From positions 1 through 30,686 of the forward strand of contig JBIOTQ010000135.1 of assembly GCA_044866075.1 (NCBI GenBank): a stretch of DNA of 30,686 bases. Direction: 5' to 3'. The position numbers and the translations under genes were made by a program. This DNA comes from JBASRP01 sp044866075 (GTDB lineage Bacteria; Actinomycetota; AC-67). The notes beneath the pieces were generated by a model, which saw nothing but the letters and a program-made list of their open reading frames with translations, ran no database searches and was not told the DNA's origin. Shown piece after piece: positions 1 through 5,553 of the stretch (positions are counted from its first letter, which is position 1; each line of letters begins with the position of its first letter).

Positions 1-1
1 G

Positions 2-418
2 CCGATCGGCTCGATGATCGTCGGTGACGCGGTGTTCATCGCGGCCGCTCGGAAGGTGCGCCGGATGCTCGGCGGTGGGATGCGCCAGGTCGGGGTGATC
101 GCGGCGGCCGCCGCGTACGCGCTCGACCACAACGTCGAGCGCCTCGCCGAGGACCACTCCAACGCGAGACGTCTCGCCGAGGGGTTCGCCGAGGTCCTGC
201 CGGGGAGCCTCGACCCCGCAACCGTCGAGACGAACATCGTCGTGATCGACGTCGGCGAGATGGACGCGGTCGCTCTATCGGGCCGGATGTGGGACGCCGG
301 CGTCCGCATCTACCCGACGGGAGTGAATCGTCTGCGGGCCGTGACGCACCTGGACGTCGATCGCGACGGCATCGAGCGCGCGATCGCCGCATTCCGCGAC
401 GCGGTCGCCGCCGTCTAG
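2..418 (+). CDS. ltaE: Low-specificity L-threonine aldolase, C-terminal part (5' end outside window)
   Basis: This is the C-terminal ~138 residues of a PLP-dependent threonine aldolase of the beta-eliminating lyase family, which cleaves L-threonine or allo-threonine to glycine and acetaldehyde. The reading frame is open from base 2, so the gene begins before the window. The visible start PIGSMIVGD and the stretch RKVRRMLGGGMRQVG are characteristic of the family; they lie just after the PLP-binding lysine, which is therefore outside the window. The rest, with the NIVVIDV and RLRAVTHLDV segments, is the usual small C-terminal domain. The TAG stop lies in a CTAG shared with the stop of the convergent HIT gene. 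The family call is good; the exact substrate preference cannot be judged. Confidence 0.85.
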   Translation, partial: PIGSMIVGDAVFIAAARKVRRMLGGGMRQVGVIAAAAAYALDHNVERLAEDHSNARRLAEGFAEVLPGSLDPATVETNIVVIDVGEMDAVALSGRMWDAGVRIYPTGVNRLRAVTHLDVDRDGIERAIAAFRDAVAAV

Positions 419-831
419 ACGAGCGCCGCCCGGATCTTCTCGGCGTACTCGGCCATCTCGCCCTCGCTCGCGTACTTCGTGCGCGGCCAGAAGAAACCGC
501 GGAGTCCGTCCTTGTGCTTGCGCGGAACGATGTGGACGTGGAGGTGGGGGACCGACTGCGAGACGATGTTGTTGATCGCGACGAACGATCCGTCGGCGCC
601 GAGCGCCTCCTGGAGCGCGACCGCGAGGCTCTGCGCGCGCAGGAAGTACGGCTCGATGAGCTCGCGGGGCAGGTCCGCGAGGGTCTCGACGTGCGTCTTC
701 GATGCGAGCAGGATGTGGCCCTTGAAGACGGGACGGTGGTCGAGGAACGCGATCGCGACCTCGTCGTCGAGCACGACGTGCGCGGCGATATCGCCGTTCG
801 CGATCGCGCAGAAGACGCAGCGGTCGGCCAC
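415..831 (-). CDS. HIT family nucleotide-binding protein (histidine triad hydrolase)
   Basis: A 138-residue histidine-triad protein, a cytoplasmic nucleotide hydrolase or transferase of the HINT/PKCI type acting on purine nucleoside phosphoramidates. The catalytic triad motif HLHVHIVP starts at residue 96, and the N terminus has a C5-x2-C8 pair as in zinc-binding HIT proteins. The length is normal. The start is a GTG at 831 with no clear Shine-Dalgarno sequence. It lies 12 bases after the stop of the upstream unknown secreted protein and is probably the last gene of the operon that starts with the response regulator at 3646. It converges on the threonine aldolase gene with a shared CTAG. Its link to the two-component system is positional only. 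Confidence 0.9.
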   Translation of the reverse strand: MADRCVFCAIANGDIAAHVVLDDEVAIAFLDHRPVFKGHILLASKTHVETLADLPRELIEPYFLRAQSLAVALQEALGADGSFVAINNIVSQSVPHLHVHIVPRKHKDGLRGFFWPRTKYASEGEMAEYAEKIRAALV

Positions 832-843
832 CGCTGCGGAAGA

Positions 844-1533
844 CTACCGGGTGGCGAAGAGCGACAGCCGGAGCAGTTTCCCGACCCAAGCTCCGCGGGC
901 GAGGCGCTCGAGGAAAGCATCGGCCTCGGCGCGTTCGATCGTGCCGGCACGTATGAGCCGGTCGAGGTACGGCCTGGCCGCTGCGGCGGCGGCCGCGCCG
1001 ATCTGCTCCTCGGTGACTTTCTTCGAGGCCATGAGCTCCTCGAGGTCCTTGCCCTCGCCCAGCGCCTTCGCCAAGCCCTCGCGTGTGAGTCCGAGCTTCT
1101 CGATGATCGCGTTGCCGATCGCGGTGCGCGCTTGCTCGTTGGCGAAGAGCTCGCGCAACGCCGCGAACCGGCCGTGCTTGAACTTGTCTCTGCCAACACC
1201 GAGACGGTGCTTGAACGTGCCGAGCCCACGGCCGAGGTTGAGCTCACCCGTCGCGAAGCGGCCCTTGAAGAACGCGGCCTGCTCGCGGGTGAGGAGTCCT
1301 TGGCGCACGGCGTCGTCCAGGGTTGCGCCGCCGGCCTTTTCGATCGCGGAGCGGAGCTTCGCTTCGCTTACGCCGAGCTCTTTCGCGAGACGCGCCATGA
1401 ACGCGTTCTCGAGTTTGCTGAGTTTCTCGCGCGCCGCAGCCTTGTCCGTGGGCTTCGACTCGGAGTAGGCGACACCGCCGATCAGCAGAGCGACCAGGAC
1501 GGCCGCAATGGGAAGGAGCCACCGTCTGTTCAT
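844..1533 (-). CDS. Unknown secreted or membrane-anchored helical protein in a two-component operon
   Basis: A 229-residue protein that I cannot assign to a named function. Residues 1-24 form a signal peptide or anchor: charged MNRR, then a hydrophobic stretch ending near VAYSES. The mature part is almost entirely predicted helix. The LAKELGVSEAKLRSAI-type segment near residues 54-69 and LLTREQAAFFKGRF near 100-113 resemble the repeat-like helical pairs seen in small exported actinobacterial proteins of the DUF2680 kind. The resemblance is from memory and untested. A second related helix-turn unit occurs at residues 143-190 (KLGLTREGLAKAL). The ATG start lies 8 bases after the histidine kinase stop, so it is very likely co-transcribed and may be a partner or target of that system. 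Confidence 0.7.
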   Translation of the reverse strand: MNRRWLLPIAAVLVALLIGGVAYSESKPTDKAAAREKLSKLENAFMARLAKELGVSEAKLRSAIEKAGGATLDDAVRQGLLTREQAAFFKGRFATGELNLGRGLGTFKHRLGVGRDKFKHGRFAALRELFANEQARTAIGNAIIEKLGLTREGLAKALGEGKDLEELMASKKVTEEQIGAAAAAAARPYLDRLIRAGTIERAEADAFLERLARGAWVGKLLRLSLFATR

Positions 1534-1541
1534 GACCGGTC

Positions 1542-2978
1542 TCAGATAGTAGCGGGAACGACCGGCGGCGAAGAGGGGGCCGCGGCCGGATGCAGCGGCA
1601 GCCGAACGGTGAACGTCGTGCCGGCGCCCGGTTCGCTCGCGACATCGATCGTCCCGCCGTGCGCCTCGACGACGGCTTTGGCGATCGCGAGCCCGAGCCC
1701 CGACCCCCGACGCTCGCGCGAATCGTCGGATCGCCAGAACCGGTCGAACACGTGCCCGACCTCGTCCGCGGTCATCCCAACGCCGTCGTCGGCGACGGTC
1801 AGGATCGCGTGCGCGTCCTCTTCGACGAGCGAGAGCGAGATCGCGCCGTGGGCGTGCGTGTACTTGATCGCGTTGTCGGTGAGGTTCTCGAGCACGCGCC
1901 GCAGCAAGCTCTCCGACCCGCGGACCCCGGCGGTCTCGGACCCGATGGTGACGGAGACGGTGCGGTTGCCGGCCGCGGCTTCGGTCTCCTCGGCGACCGC
2001 GCGAACGAGCGCCGCCAGCGCCACCTGGTCTTCGGGCATCGTCATCCCCGCGTCGACGCGCGCCAGCGCGAGGAGATCGTCGACGAGTCGCGTCATGCGT
2101 TCCGCCTCCGCGATCGCGTCTCGCAGGGCGGCGTCGCGTTCGGCTTTCGCCATCGACGGGTCGCGTTCGACCAGCTCGAGGTTCCCGCGCATGATCGTCA
2201 GCGGCGTGCGCAGCTCGTGCGAGGCGTCGTCCACGAACCGTCGCTGCGTCTCAACCGTTCGAGAGAGCGTCGCCTGCGCGGCCTGCAGACGATCGAGCAT
2301 CGTGTTGAAGGCGCGTGCCAGTTGCCCGAGCTCGTCGCTGCGTGCCGACGAGACGCGGCGGCTCAAGTCTCCCGTCGCGCCGATCTGGTGCGCCGTCGCC
2401 CCGATCTCCTCGACCGGCCGCAGCGCGGTCCGCGCCGAGCGCCATCCCAGGGCGGCGGCGAGCGCGATCCCCGCGAGGCCGGCGAGCAGAAGGATGCCGC
2501 GCAGGCGGCGCAAGGTTTCCTGGACCTCCAACAGCGAGGTTCCGACGAGCAGCGCGCCGGCCGGCTGCCGCGTCACGCTCTCGACCAGCCCGACGGCGCG
2601 GACCCGCAGCGGATACGTGCCGAGCTGCGTGTCGACCTGCGTGTCGTAGGTGACGAACTGGCGGCGGCCCGTCGCAACCTCGACCACCGCGTTGTCTACG
2701 GGAATCTGTTCGCTGCCGAGAGTCCGTGATTTGTCCGCGACCCTGCCGTCGAGGTCGACGATCTCCAGATAGAAGCCGGGCGGAAGGAAGCCGAGGGCTT
2801 CGAGCTCGGGGTCGATCCTCATCGAGCGCGCGACGGCGGCGGTCCTCTGGACGAGGGTCGCGTCCAGGCGCGATTTCAGGTTCCGCTCGAGCAGGACGTA
2901 GACGCCGCTGCCGAAGACGGCCAGCACGATCGCGAGGACGACCGTCGTGATCAGGGTGAGGCGGAGCCGGAGGGACAC
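1542..2978 (-). CDS. Sensor histidine kinase with HAMP domain (MprB/BaeS-like)
   Basis: A 478-residue membrane sensor kinase. In order: TM1 at about 8-30, an extracytoplasmic domain of about 130 residues, TM2 at 161-179, a HAMP linker at 180-233, a HisKA domain with phospho-acceptor H254 in FVDDASHELRTPLT, and a HATPase domain with the N box DNAIKY, G1 box VADDGVGM, F box VFDRFWR and G2 box GSGLGLAI. The GTG start at 2978 overlaps the response regulator stop by one base (TAGTG), which fixes the start and indicates translational coupling; longer in-frame extensions run into the regulator gene and are rejected. Overall layout fits the MprAB/TcrRY-type envelope sensors of actinobacteria, but the signal is unknown. 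Confidence 0.93.
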   Translation of the reverse strand: MSLRLRLTLITTVVLAIVLAVFGSGVYVLLERNLKSRLDATLVQRTAAVARSMRIDPELEALGFLPPGFYLEIVDLDGRVADKSRTLGSEQIPVDNAVVEVATGRRQFVTYDTQVDTQLGTYPLRVRAVGLVESVTRQPAGALLVGTSLLEVQETLRRLRGILLLAGLAGIALAAALGWRSARTALRPVEEIGATAHQIGATGDLSRRVSSARSDELGQLARAFNTMLDRLQAAQATLSRTVETQRRFVDDASHELRTPLTIMRGNLELVERDPSMAKAERDAALRDAIAEAERMTRLVDDLLALARVDAGMTMPEDQVALAALVRAVAEETEAAAGNRTVSVTIGSETAGVRGSESLLRRVLENLTDNAIKYTHAHGAISLSLVEEDAHAILTVADDGVGMTADEVGHVFDRFWRSDDSRERRGSGLGLAIAKAVVEAHGGTIDVASEPGAGTTFTVRLPLHPAAAPSSPPVVPATI

Positions 2979-3646
2979 TAGGACTCCTTCAGCGCATACC
3001 CCACGCCGCGCACGGTCTCGATGAGTTGCGGTTCGCCGAGCTTGCGGCGGAGATACCCGACGTAGACCTCGAGCACGTTCGACGCGACGTCCTCGCCGCC
3101 CCACACGTCCTCGAGGATCCGGTACCGGTCGTGCACGATCTTCGGTTGGCGGAGGAAGAACTCGAGAAGCTCGAACTCCTTCGTCGTGAGTTCGATCGGC
3201 GCGCCGCCTCGCGTGACGTCGCGCGTCCGCGGGTCCAGCTCGAGATCGGCGAAGCGCAGAAGCTCGCCGGCCTCGCCGCTCGCCCGGCGCAGGAGCGCCC
3301 GGACACGCGCCAAGAGCTCGTCGATCGAGAACGGCTTGACGAGGTAGTCGTCGGCCCCCGAGTCGAGACCCGCCACGCGGTCGGGGATCCCGTCCCGGGC
3401 CGTCAGCATCAGGATCGGCGTCGCGTCGCCGCGCTGCCGCAGCCGTCGCGCGACGCCGAGCCCGTCGACGCCGGGCATCAGGACGTCCAGCACGACGAGG
3501 TCGAAGGCCCGCTGGGATATCGCCGCGAGGGCCCGCCCACCGTCCTCCGCGGAGTCGACCTCGAACCCCGCGGACTCCAGGGCCCGGCGCAGCATGTCGC
3601 GAAGCCGACGATCGTCGTCGACCACCAGGACCCGGCCGGAAGCCAT
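2978..3646 (-). CDS. OmpR/PhoB-family DNA-binding response regulator
   Basis: A 222-residue response regulator. The receiver domain (1-120) has acidic residues D10/D11, phospho-acceptor D54 in LVVLDVLMPG, switch T82 and conserved K104 in DDYLVKPF. The C-terminal winged helix (about 130-222) carries ELTTKEFELLEFFLRQP and the VYVGYLRRKLG recognition region typical of the OmpR class. It is the first gene of a four-gene minus-strand operon with its cognate kinase, which overlaps it by one base. A TACGCT box lies six bases before the ATG, and a 15-bp palindrome lies just upstream, a plausible operator. The MprA/TcrR-like family is likely; the regulon cannot be told from the sequence. Confidence 0.93.
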   Translation of the reverse strand: MASGRVLVVDDDRRLRDMLRRALESAGFEVDSAEDGGRALAAISQRAFDLVVLDVLMPGVDGLGVARRLRQRGDATPILMLTARDGIPDRVAGLDSGADDYLVKPFSIDELLARVRALLRRASGEAGELLRFADLELDPRTRDVTRGGAPIELTTKEFELLEFFLRQPKIVHDRYRILEDVWGGEDVASNVLEVYVGYLRRKLGEPQLIETVRGVGYALKES

Positions 3647-3652
3647 ACGCCC

Positions 3653-3658
3653 AGCGTA
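3653..3658 (-). promoter_or_regulatory. Candidate -10 box for the response regulator operon
   Basis: TACGCT ends six bases before the ATG at 3646. If used, transcription would begin at or near the start codon. No good -35 hexamer is visible 17 bases upstream (ACAGGT). The case is weak on its own, but the same spacing recurs at several other genes in this window. Confidence 0.4.
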
Positions 3659-3663
3659 CGCCG

Positions 3664-3678
3664 GGTTTCTTAGAAACC
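3664..3678. promoter_or_regulatory. 15-bp perfect palindrome upstream of the response regulator (possible operator)
   Basis: GGTTTCT-T-AGAAACC has seven-base arms around one central base. It is notably A/T-rich for this region and lies between the aroF stop and the response regulator start, just upstream of the TACGCT box. It could be an autoregulatory operator. It could also fold as a small hairpin (GGTTT/AAACC) in the aroF transcript, but no T-tract follows. Confidence 0.4.
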
Positions 3679-3689
3679 TGTGAGCCGGC

Positions 3690-4739
3690 TTACTCTCCCA
3701 CGGCGCTGAGGCCGCGGGACGACCGTGCGAGCGGCCGGCCGACCGCGTTCGCCACCCGGCCCATCTCGGCGACCAGCGGCACGAGCTCGTCCGGCGTGAG
3801 AGCCTGCGGCCCGTCGCACAGTGCCGTCTCCGGGTGCGGATGGATGTCGATCATGACCCCGTCGGCCCCGACGGCCACCGCGGCGAGCGCGAGGGGAGCG
3901 ACGAGCTCGCGCTTCCCGCTCGAGTGGGAGGGGTCGATGATCACGGGCAGGTGCGAGAGCCGGTGGACGAGAGGCACGGCCGACACGTCCAGCGTGTTCC
4001 GGGTCATCGGCTCGTAGGTCCGGATGCCGCGCTCGCACAGGATGATGTCCTCGTTTCCCTGCTGCGCGATGTACTCAGCGGCCATCAGCCATTCCTCGAT
4101 CGTGGCGGAGAGCCCTCGTTTCAGCATCACCGGGCGGCCGGTGCGACCAATCTCGCGCAACAGCTGGAAGTTCTGCATGTTGCGGGCGCCGATGCGGACG
4201 ATGTCGGCGTAGGAGGCGACGACCTCCACCTCGGATGTGTGCAGGACCTCGGTGACGACCGGCAGCCCGGTCTCCGCGCGCATCTGCGCCAGGATCTCGA
4301 GGCCGCGCTTGGCCAGGCCTTGGAACGCGTAGGGCGAGGTGCGGTGCTTGTACGCGTCGCCCCGGAGGACGTGCGCTCCGGCGGCTTTGGCCGCCCGGGC
4401 GGCGGACATCGCCTGGTCTTCGGTTTCGATCGCGCACGGCCCGGCGATCACGCAGAAGGAATCGCGGCCGATCGGGACATTGCCGACCTGGACCACCGAG
4501 GGCGCGGACCGGGACTCGGCCGCGACCAGTTTGTACGGCTTTCCGATCCGGACGACCTCTTCGACCCCCGGCAGGGTCGCGAGGGGGAGCGACATGAACC
4601 GTTCGGTGTCCCCGAGCAGCCCGACGATGGTCCGGTTCTTACCGCGGGAAACGAAGGTCTCGCCGCCGGCCTCCTCGACGATCTCGACGACCGCGGCGAT
4701 CTGCTCCTCCGTCGCTCCCGCTCCCAGCACCACGACCAT
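3690..4739 (-). CDS. aroF: 3-deoxy-7-phosphoheptulonate synthase (DAHP synthase, type I-beta with regulatory domain)
   Basis: This enzyme condenses phosphoenolpyruvate and erythrose 4-phosphate, the first step of the shikimate route to Phe, Tyr and Trp. The 349-residue protein has an N-terminal ferredoxin-like domain (about 1-70, MVVVLGAGATEEQIAAVVEI), known as the allosteric domain in the Thermotoga-type enzyme. The TIM barrel follows with GPCAIET, the Lys-containing DAYKHRTSPYAFQG, MLKRGLSATIEEW and IIDPSHSSGKRE. The ATG at 4739 was chosen because it starts the ferredoxin-like domain and has AAGGAG nine bases upstream; the longer frame runs back through the leader region. The gene is preceded by an aromatic-peptide attenuator, so control is probably both allosteric and transcriptional. 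Confidence 0.95.
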   Translation of the reverse strand: MVVVLGAGATEEQIAAVVEIVEEAGGETFVSRGKNRTIVGLLGDTERFMSLPLATLPGVEEVVRIGKPYKLVAAESRSAPSVVQVGNVPIGRDSFCVIAGPCAIETEDQAMSAARAAKAAGAHVLRGDAYKHRTSPYAFQGLAKRGLEILAQMRAETGLPVVTEVLHTSEVEVVASYADIVRIGARNMQNFQLLREIGRTGRPVMLKRGLSATIEEWLMAAEYIAQQGNEDIILCERGIRTYEPMTRNTLDVSAVPLVHRLSHLPVIIDPSHSSGKRELVAPLALAAVAVGADGVMIDIHPHPETALCDGPQALTPDELVPLVAEMGRVANAVGRPLARSSRGLSAVGE

Positions 4740-4767
4740 TGCCCTGCTCCTTGGTTCCCGGCCCGGG

Positions 4768-4799
4768 AAACGAAACGCCCCGGGCTCCTCACCCGGGGC
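4768..4799 (-). terminator. Attenuator terminator hairpin in the aroF leader
   Basis: On the minus strand GCCCCGGG (4799-4792), a 7-base loop, then CCCGGGGC (4784-4777) forms a perfect 8-bp stem. The following GTTTCGTTT (4776-4768) is the most T-rich run in the leader. The hairpin starts 17 bases after the leader-peptide stop and ends 37 bases before the aroF ATG. Its 5' arm can instead pair with the CCCGGGG at 4838-4832, which would prevent it from forming. Confidence 0.75.
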
Positions 4800-4816
4800 T
4801 GGCTCTCGGCGTTCGC

Positions 4817-4873
4817 CTAGACGGCGTCGGCCCCCGGGCGGGGGTCTCCGAAGAACCAGTAATACCGCTGCAT
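4817..4873 (-). CDS. aroF leader peptide with Tyr-Tyr-Trp-Phe-Phe run (attenuator sensor)
   Basis: An 18-residue ORF, MQRYYWFFGDPRPGADAV, read from ATG at 4873 to TAG at 4817. Five of the first eight residues are aromatic (TAT TAC TGG TTC TTC at 4864-4850), matching the three end products of the pathway headed by the downstream DAHP synthase gene. The position is that of a classical leader peptide: it follows a TTGACA-N17-TACCAT promoter by 11 bases and precedes a terminator hairpin. A ribosome stalled on the aromatic codons would cover CCCCC at 4844-4840 and free CCCGGGG for antitermination. No Shine-Dalgarno is visible, so it would be translated from a leaderless or nearly leaderless transcript. 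Confidence 0.85.
   Translation of the reverse strand: MQRYYWFFGDPRPGADAV
4831..4844 (-). promoter_or_regulatory. 1:2 hairpin and antiterminator strand of the aroF attenuator
   Basis: On the minus strand CCCCC-GCCC-GGGGG forms a 5-bp hairpin inside the leader-peptide codons. The same 3' half, CCCGGGG (4838-4832), is complementary over seven bases to CCCCGGG in the terminator's 5' arm (4798-4792). This gives the two mutually exclusive pairings needed for ribosome-controlled attenuation. Pairing was checked by eye; energies were not calculated. Confidence 0.65.
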
Positions 4874-4884
4874 AGGTGCGGCCG

Positions 4885-4913
4885 ATGGTAGGAGGGGCTG
4901 CCCAAGCTGTCAA
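4885..4913 (-). promoter_or_regulatory. Promoter of the aroF leader transcript
   Basis: Minus strand: TTGACA at 4913-4908, a 17-base spacer, then TACCAT at 4890-4885. This is the best sigma70-type promoter in the window. The start point would fall about 5 bases before the leader-peptide ATG. Confidence 0.75.
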
Positions 4914-4928
4914 GACACTGTCAAGACA
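4907..4928. repeat. Tandem 11-bp direct repeat over the aroF promoter -35 region
   Basis: CTGTCAAGACA occurs twice back to back with no mismatch (TGTCTTGACAG on the minus strand). The proximal copy contains the -35 hexamer TTGACA and the distal copy repeats it one helical turn upstream. This is a plausible binding site for a repressor or activator; a chance tandem duplication cannot be excluded. Confidence 0.6.
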
Positions 4929-4974
4929 CGACAAGACCACCCGTCTGTGGGGGGCAAGAGGGGACCTTTGTACT

Positions 4975-5165
4975 ACGTCTCCCGTAACCCCCGGTCGTTC
5001 GTAGAGATGAGAGCCTGTCGATCCCGGGGGATGGCGGCTCCGAGGGGTAGGCCGAACGGACGGCCCGGTAGTCCTTCAGGACAGGGGGGAAACCGGCCGA
5101 AAGGACGGTCAAAGAGGGTGCTCGCGGCGCCGAGGATGGGTTTGTACGCCGCGAAGGAGCCAGAA
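4975..5165 (+). ncRNA. Structured leader RNA of the 90-residue unknown gene (candidate cis-regulatory RNA)
   Basis: The region upstream of the ATG at 5166 is rich in pairing and does not look coding. Visible elements are CCCCCGG (4989-4995) with CCGGGGG (5024-5030); hairpin GGCCG-AACGGA-CGGCC (5050-5065); hairpin GTCC-TTCA-GGAC (5071-5082); hairpin GGCCG-AAAGGA-CGGTC (5095-5110); and CGCGGCG (5123-5129) with CGCCGCG (5147-5153), which ends directly against the Shine-Dalgarno AAGGAG. The two hexaloop hairpins are 13/14 identical over GGCCGAAnGGACGG and both fit the A1/G4 loop rule of ANTAR target RNAs. The run AAACC....GAAA....GG..CAAAG also recalls part of the c-di-GMP-I aptamer, but its remaining conserved parts are absent. 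Class unknown; the 5' end is not located. Confidence 0.45.
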
Positions 5166-5438
5166 ATGGACGGAACGGCAGGCACGCAGAAGGCACTCGG
5201 GGACCAGGCCGTATGGGGCCGAGTGGGCTACGCAGGCGACGCGTTCGCCCCGGCCGAAGGAACCTACGCAGGCGTCTCCGCCACCGGTCTCAACTACACC
5301 CACCAGAACGACAGCGGCCTTCCGCCCATGCCCGGCAAAGGCGGCGCCCTCGCCAACCTGATGCCGATGGTGCTCGGGGCCATGTGGGAAGCGGCCTTCG
5401 CTCTCGAGGCGGGCCCGCTCACGACCTGGAACAACTGA
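5166..5438 (+). CDS. Unknown 90-residue protein
   Basis: I do not recognise this protein. It is rich in Gly and Ala and has no signal peptide. The N-terminal half contains aromatic-glycine motifs (WGRVGYAGDAF, GTYAGVSATGLNYTH). A Pro/Gly linker (LPPMPGKGGAL) separates this from a moderately hydrophobic C-terminal helix, LANLMPMVLGAMWEAAFALE, followed by the tail GPLTTWNN. The ATG at 5166 was chosen because GAAGGAG lies seven bases upstream; the in-frame extension back to 4947 is Arg/Gly/Pro-rich and coincides with the structured leader. It faces away from the aroF attenuator and converges on the EamA gene. A tiny ORF starts one base after its stop. It is one of few genes here with a clear Shine-Dalgarno and a long leader. 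Confidence 0.65.
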   Translation: MDGTAGTQKALGDQAVWGRVGYAGDAFAPAEGTYAGVSATGLNYTHQNDSGLPPMPGKGGALANLMPMVLGAMWEAAFALEAGPLTTWNN

Positions 5439-5439
5439 C

Positions 5440-5496
5440 ATGACGACCATCATGATGTTCGTCGCGCAGATCTTCGCGCGACGCCGCCGCCCTTAG
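5440..5496 (+). CDS. Possible 18-residue peptide coupled to the 90-residue gene
   Basis: MTTIMMFVAQIFARRRRP begins with an ATG one base after the preceding TGA (TGACATG), a spacing compatible with translational coupling. It has a short hydrophobic stretch followed by four arginines, as in some membrane-active or leader-like peptides. An ORF of this length can arise by chance, so this is a suggestion only. Confidence 0.25.
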   Translation: MTTIMMFVAQIFARRRRP

Positions 5497-5506
5497 GCTT
5501 CGACCG

Positions 5507-5540
5507 CTCGGGCCTATTGGCCCACCACCCACCCGGTGGC
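5507..5540. terminator. Overlapping hairpins between convergent genes (possible weak terminator)
   Basis: GGGCC-TATT-GGCCC overlaps a second inverted repeat, CCACC-CACCC-GGTGG with flanking GGCC/GGCC. They sit between the convergent small gene and the EamA gene. No T-tract follows on either strand, so an intrinsic terminator is only a possibility. Confidence 0.35.
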
Positions 5541-5553
5541 CCGATCGCAGGAA

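Noticed and set aside
2979..3104. Longer histidine kinase frame starting at 3104
   Set aside because: It overlaps the response regulator's DNA-binding domain by 42 codons; the TAGTG junction at 2978 gives the natural coupled start.
4740..4940. Longer DAHP synthase reading frame starting at 4940
   Set aside because: It would run through the promoter, leader peptide and terminator in a different frame from the leader; the family N terminus and Shine-Dalgarno both point to 4739.
4947..5165. In-frame N-terminal extension of the 90-residue protein
   Set aside because: The translated extension is Arg/Gly/Pro-rich without protein-like pattern, coincides with several RNA stems, and the ATG at 5166 has its own ribosome site.
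5041..5165. c-di-GMP-I (GEMM) riboswitch identity for the leader at 4975-5165
   Set aside because: AAACC....GAAA....GG..CAAAG is reminiscent, but the GCAAAGCC part, the second helix and its tetraloop-receptor pairing are not recognisable. An Rfam scan would decide.
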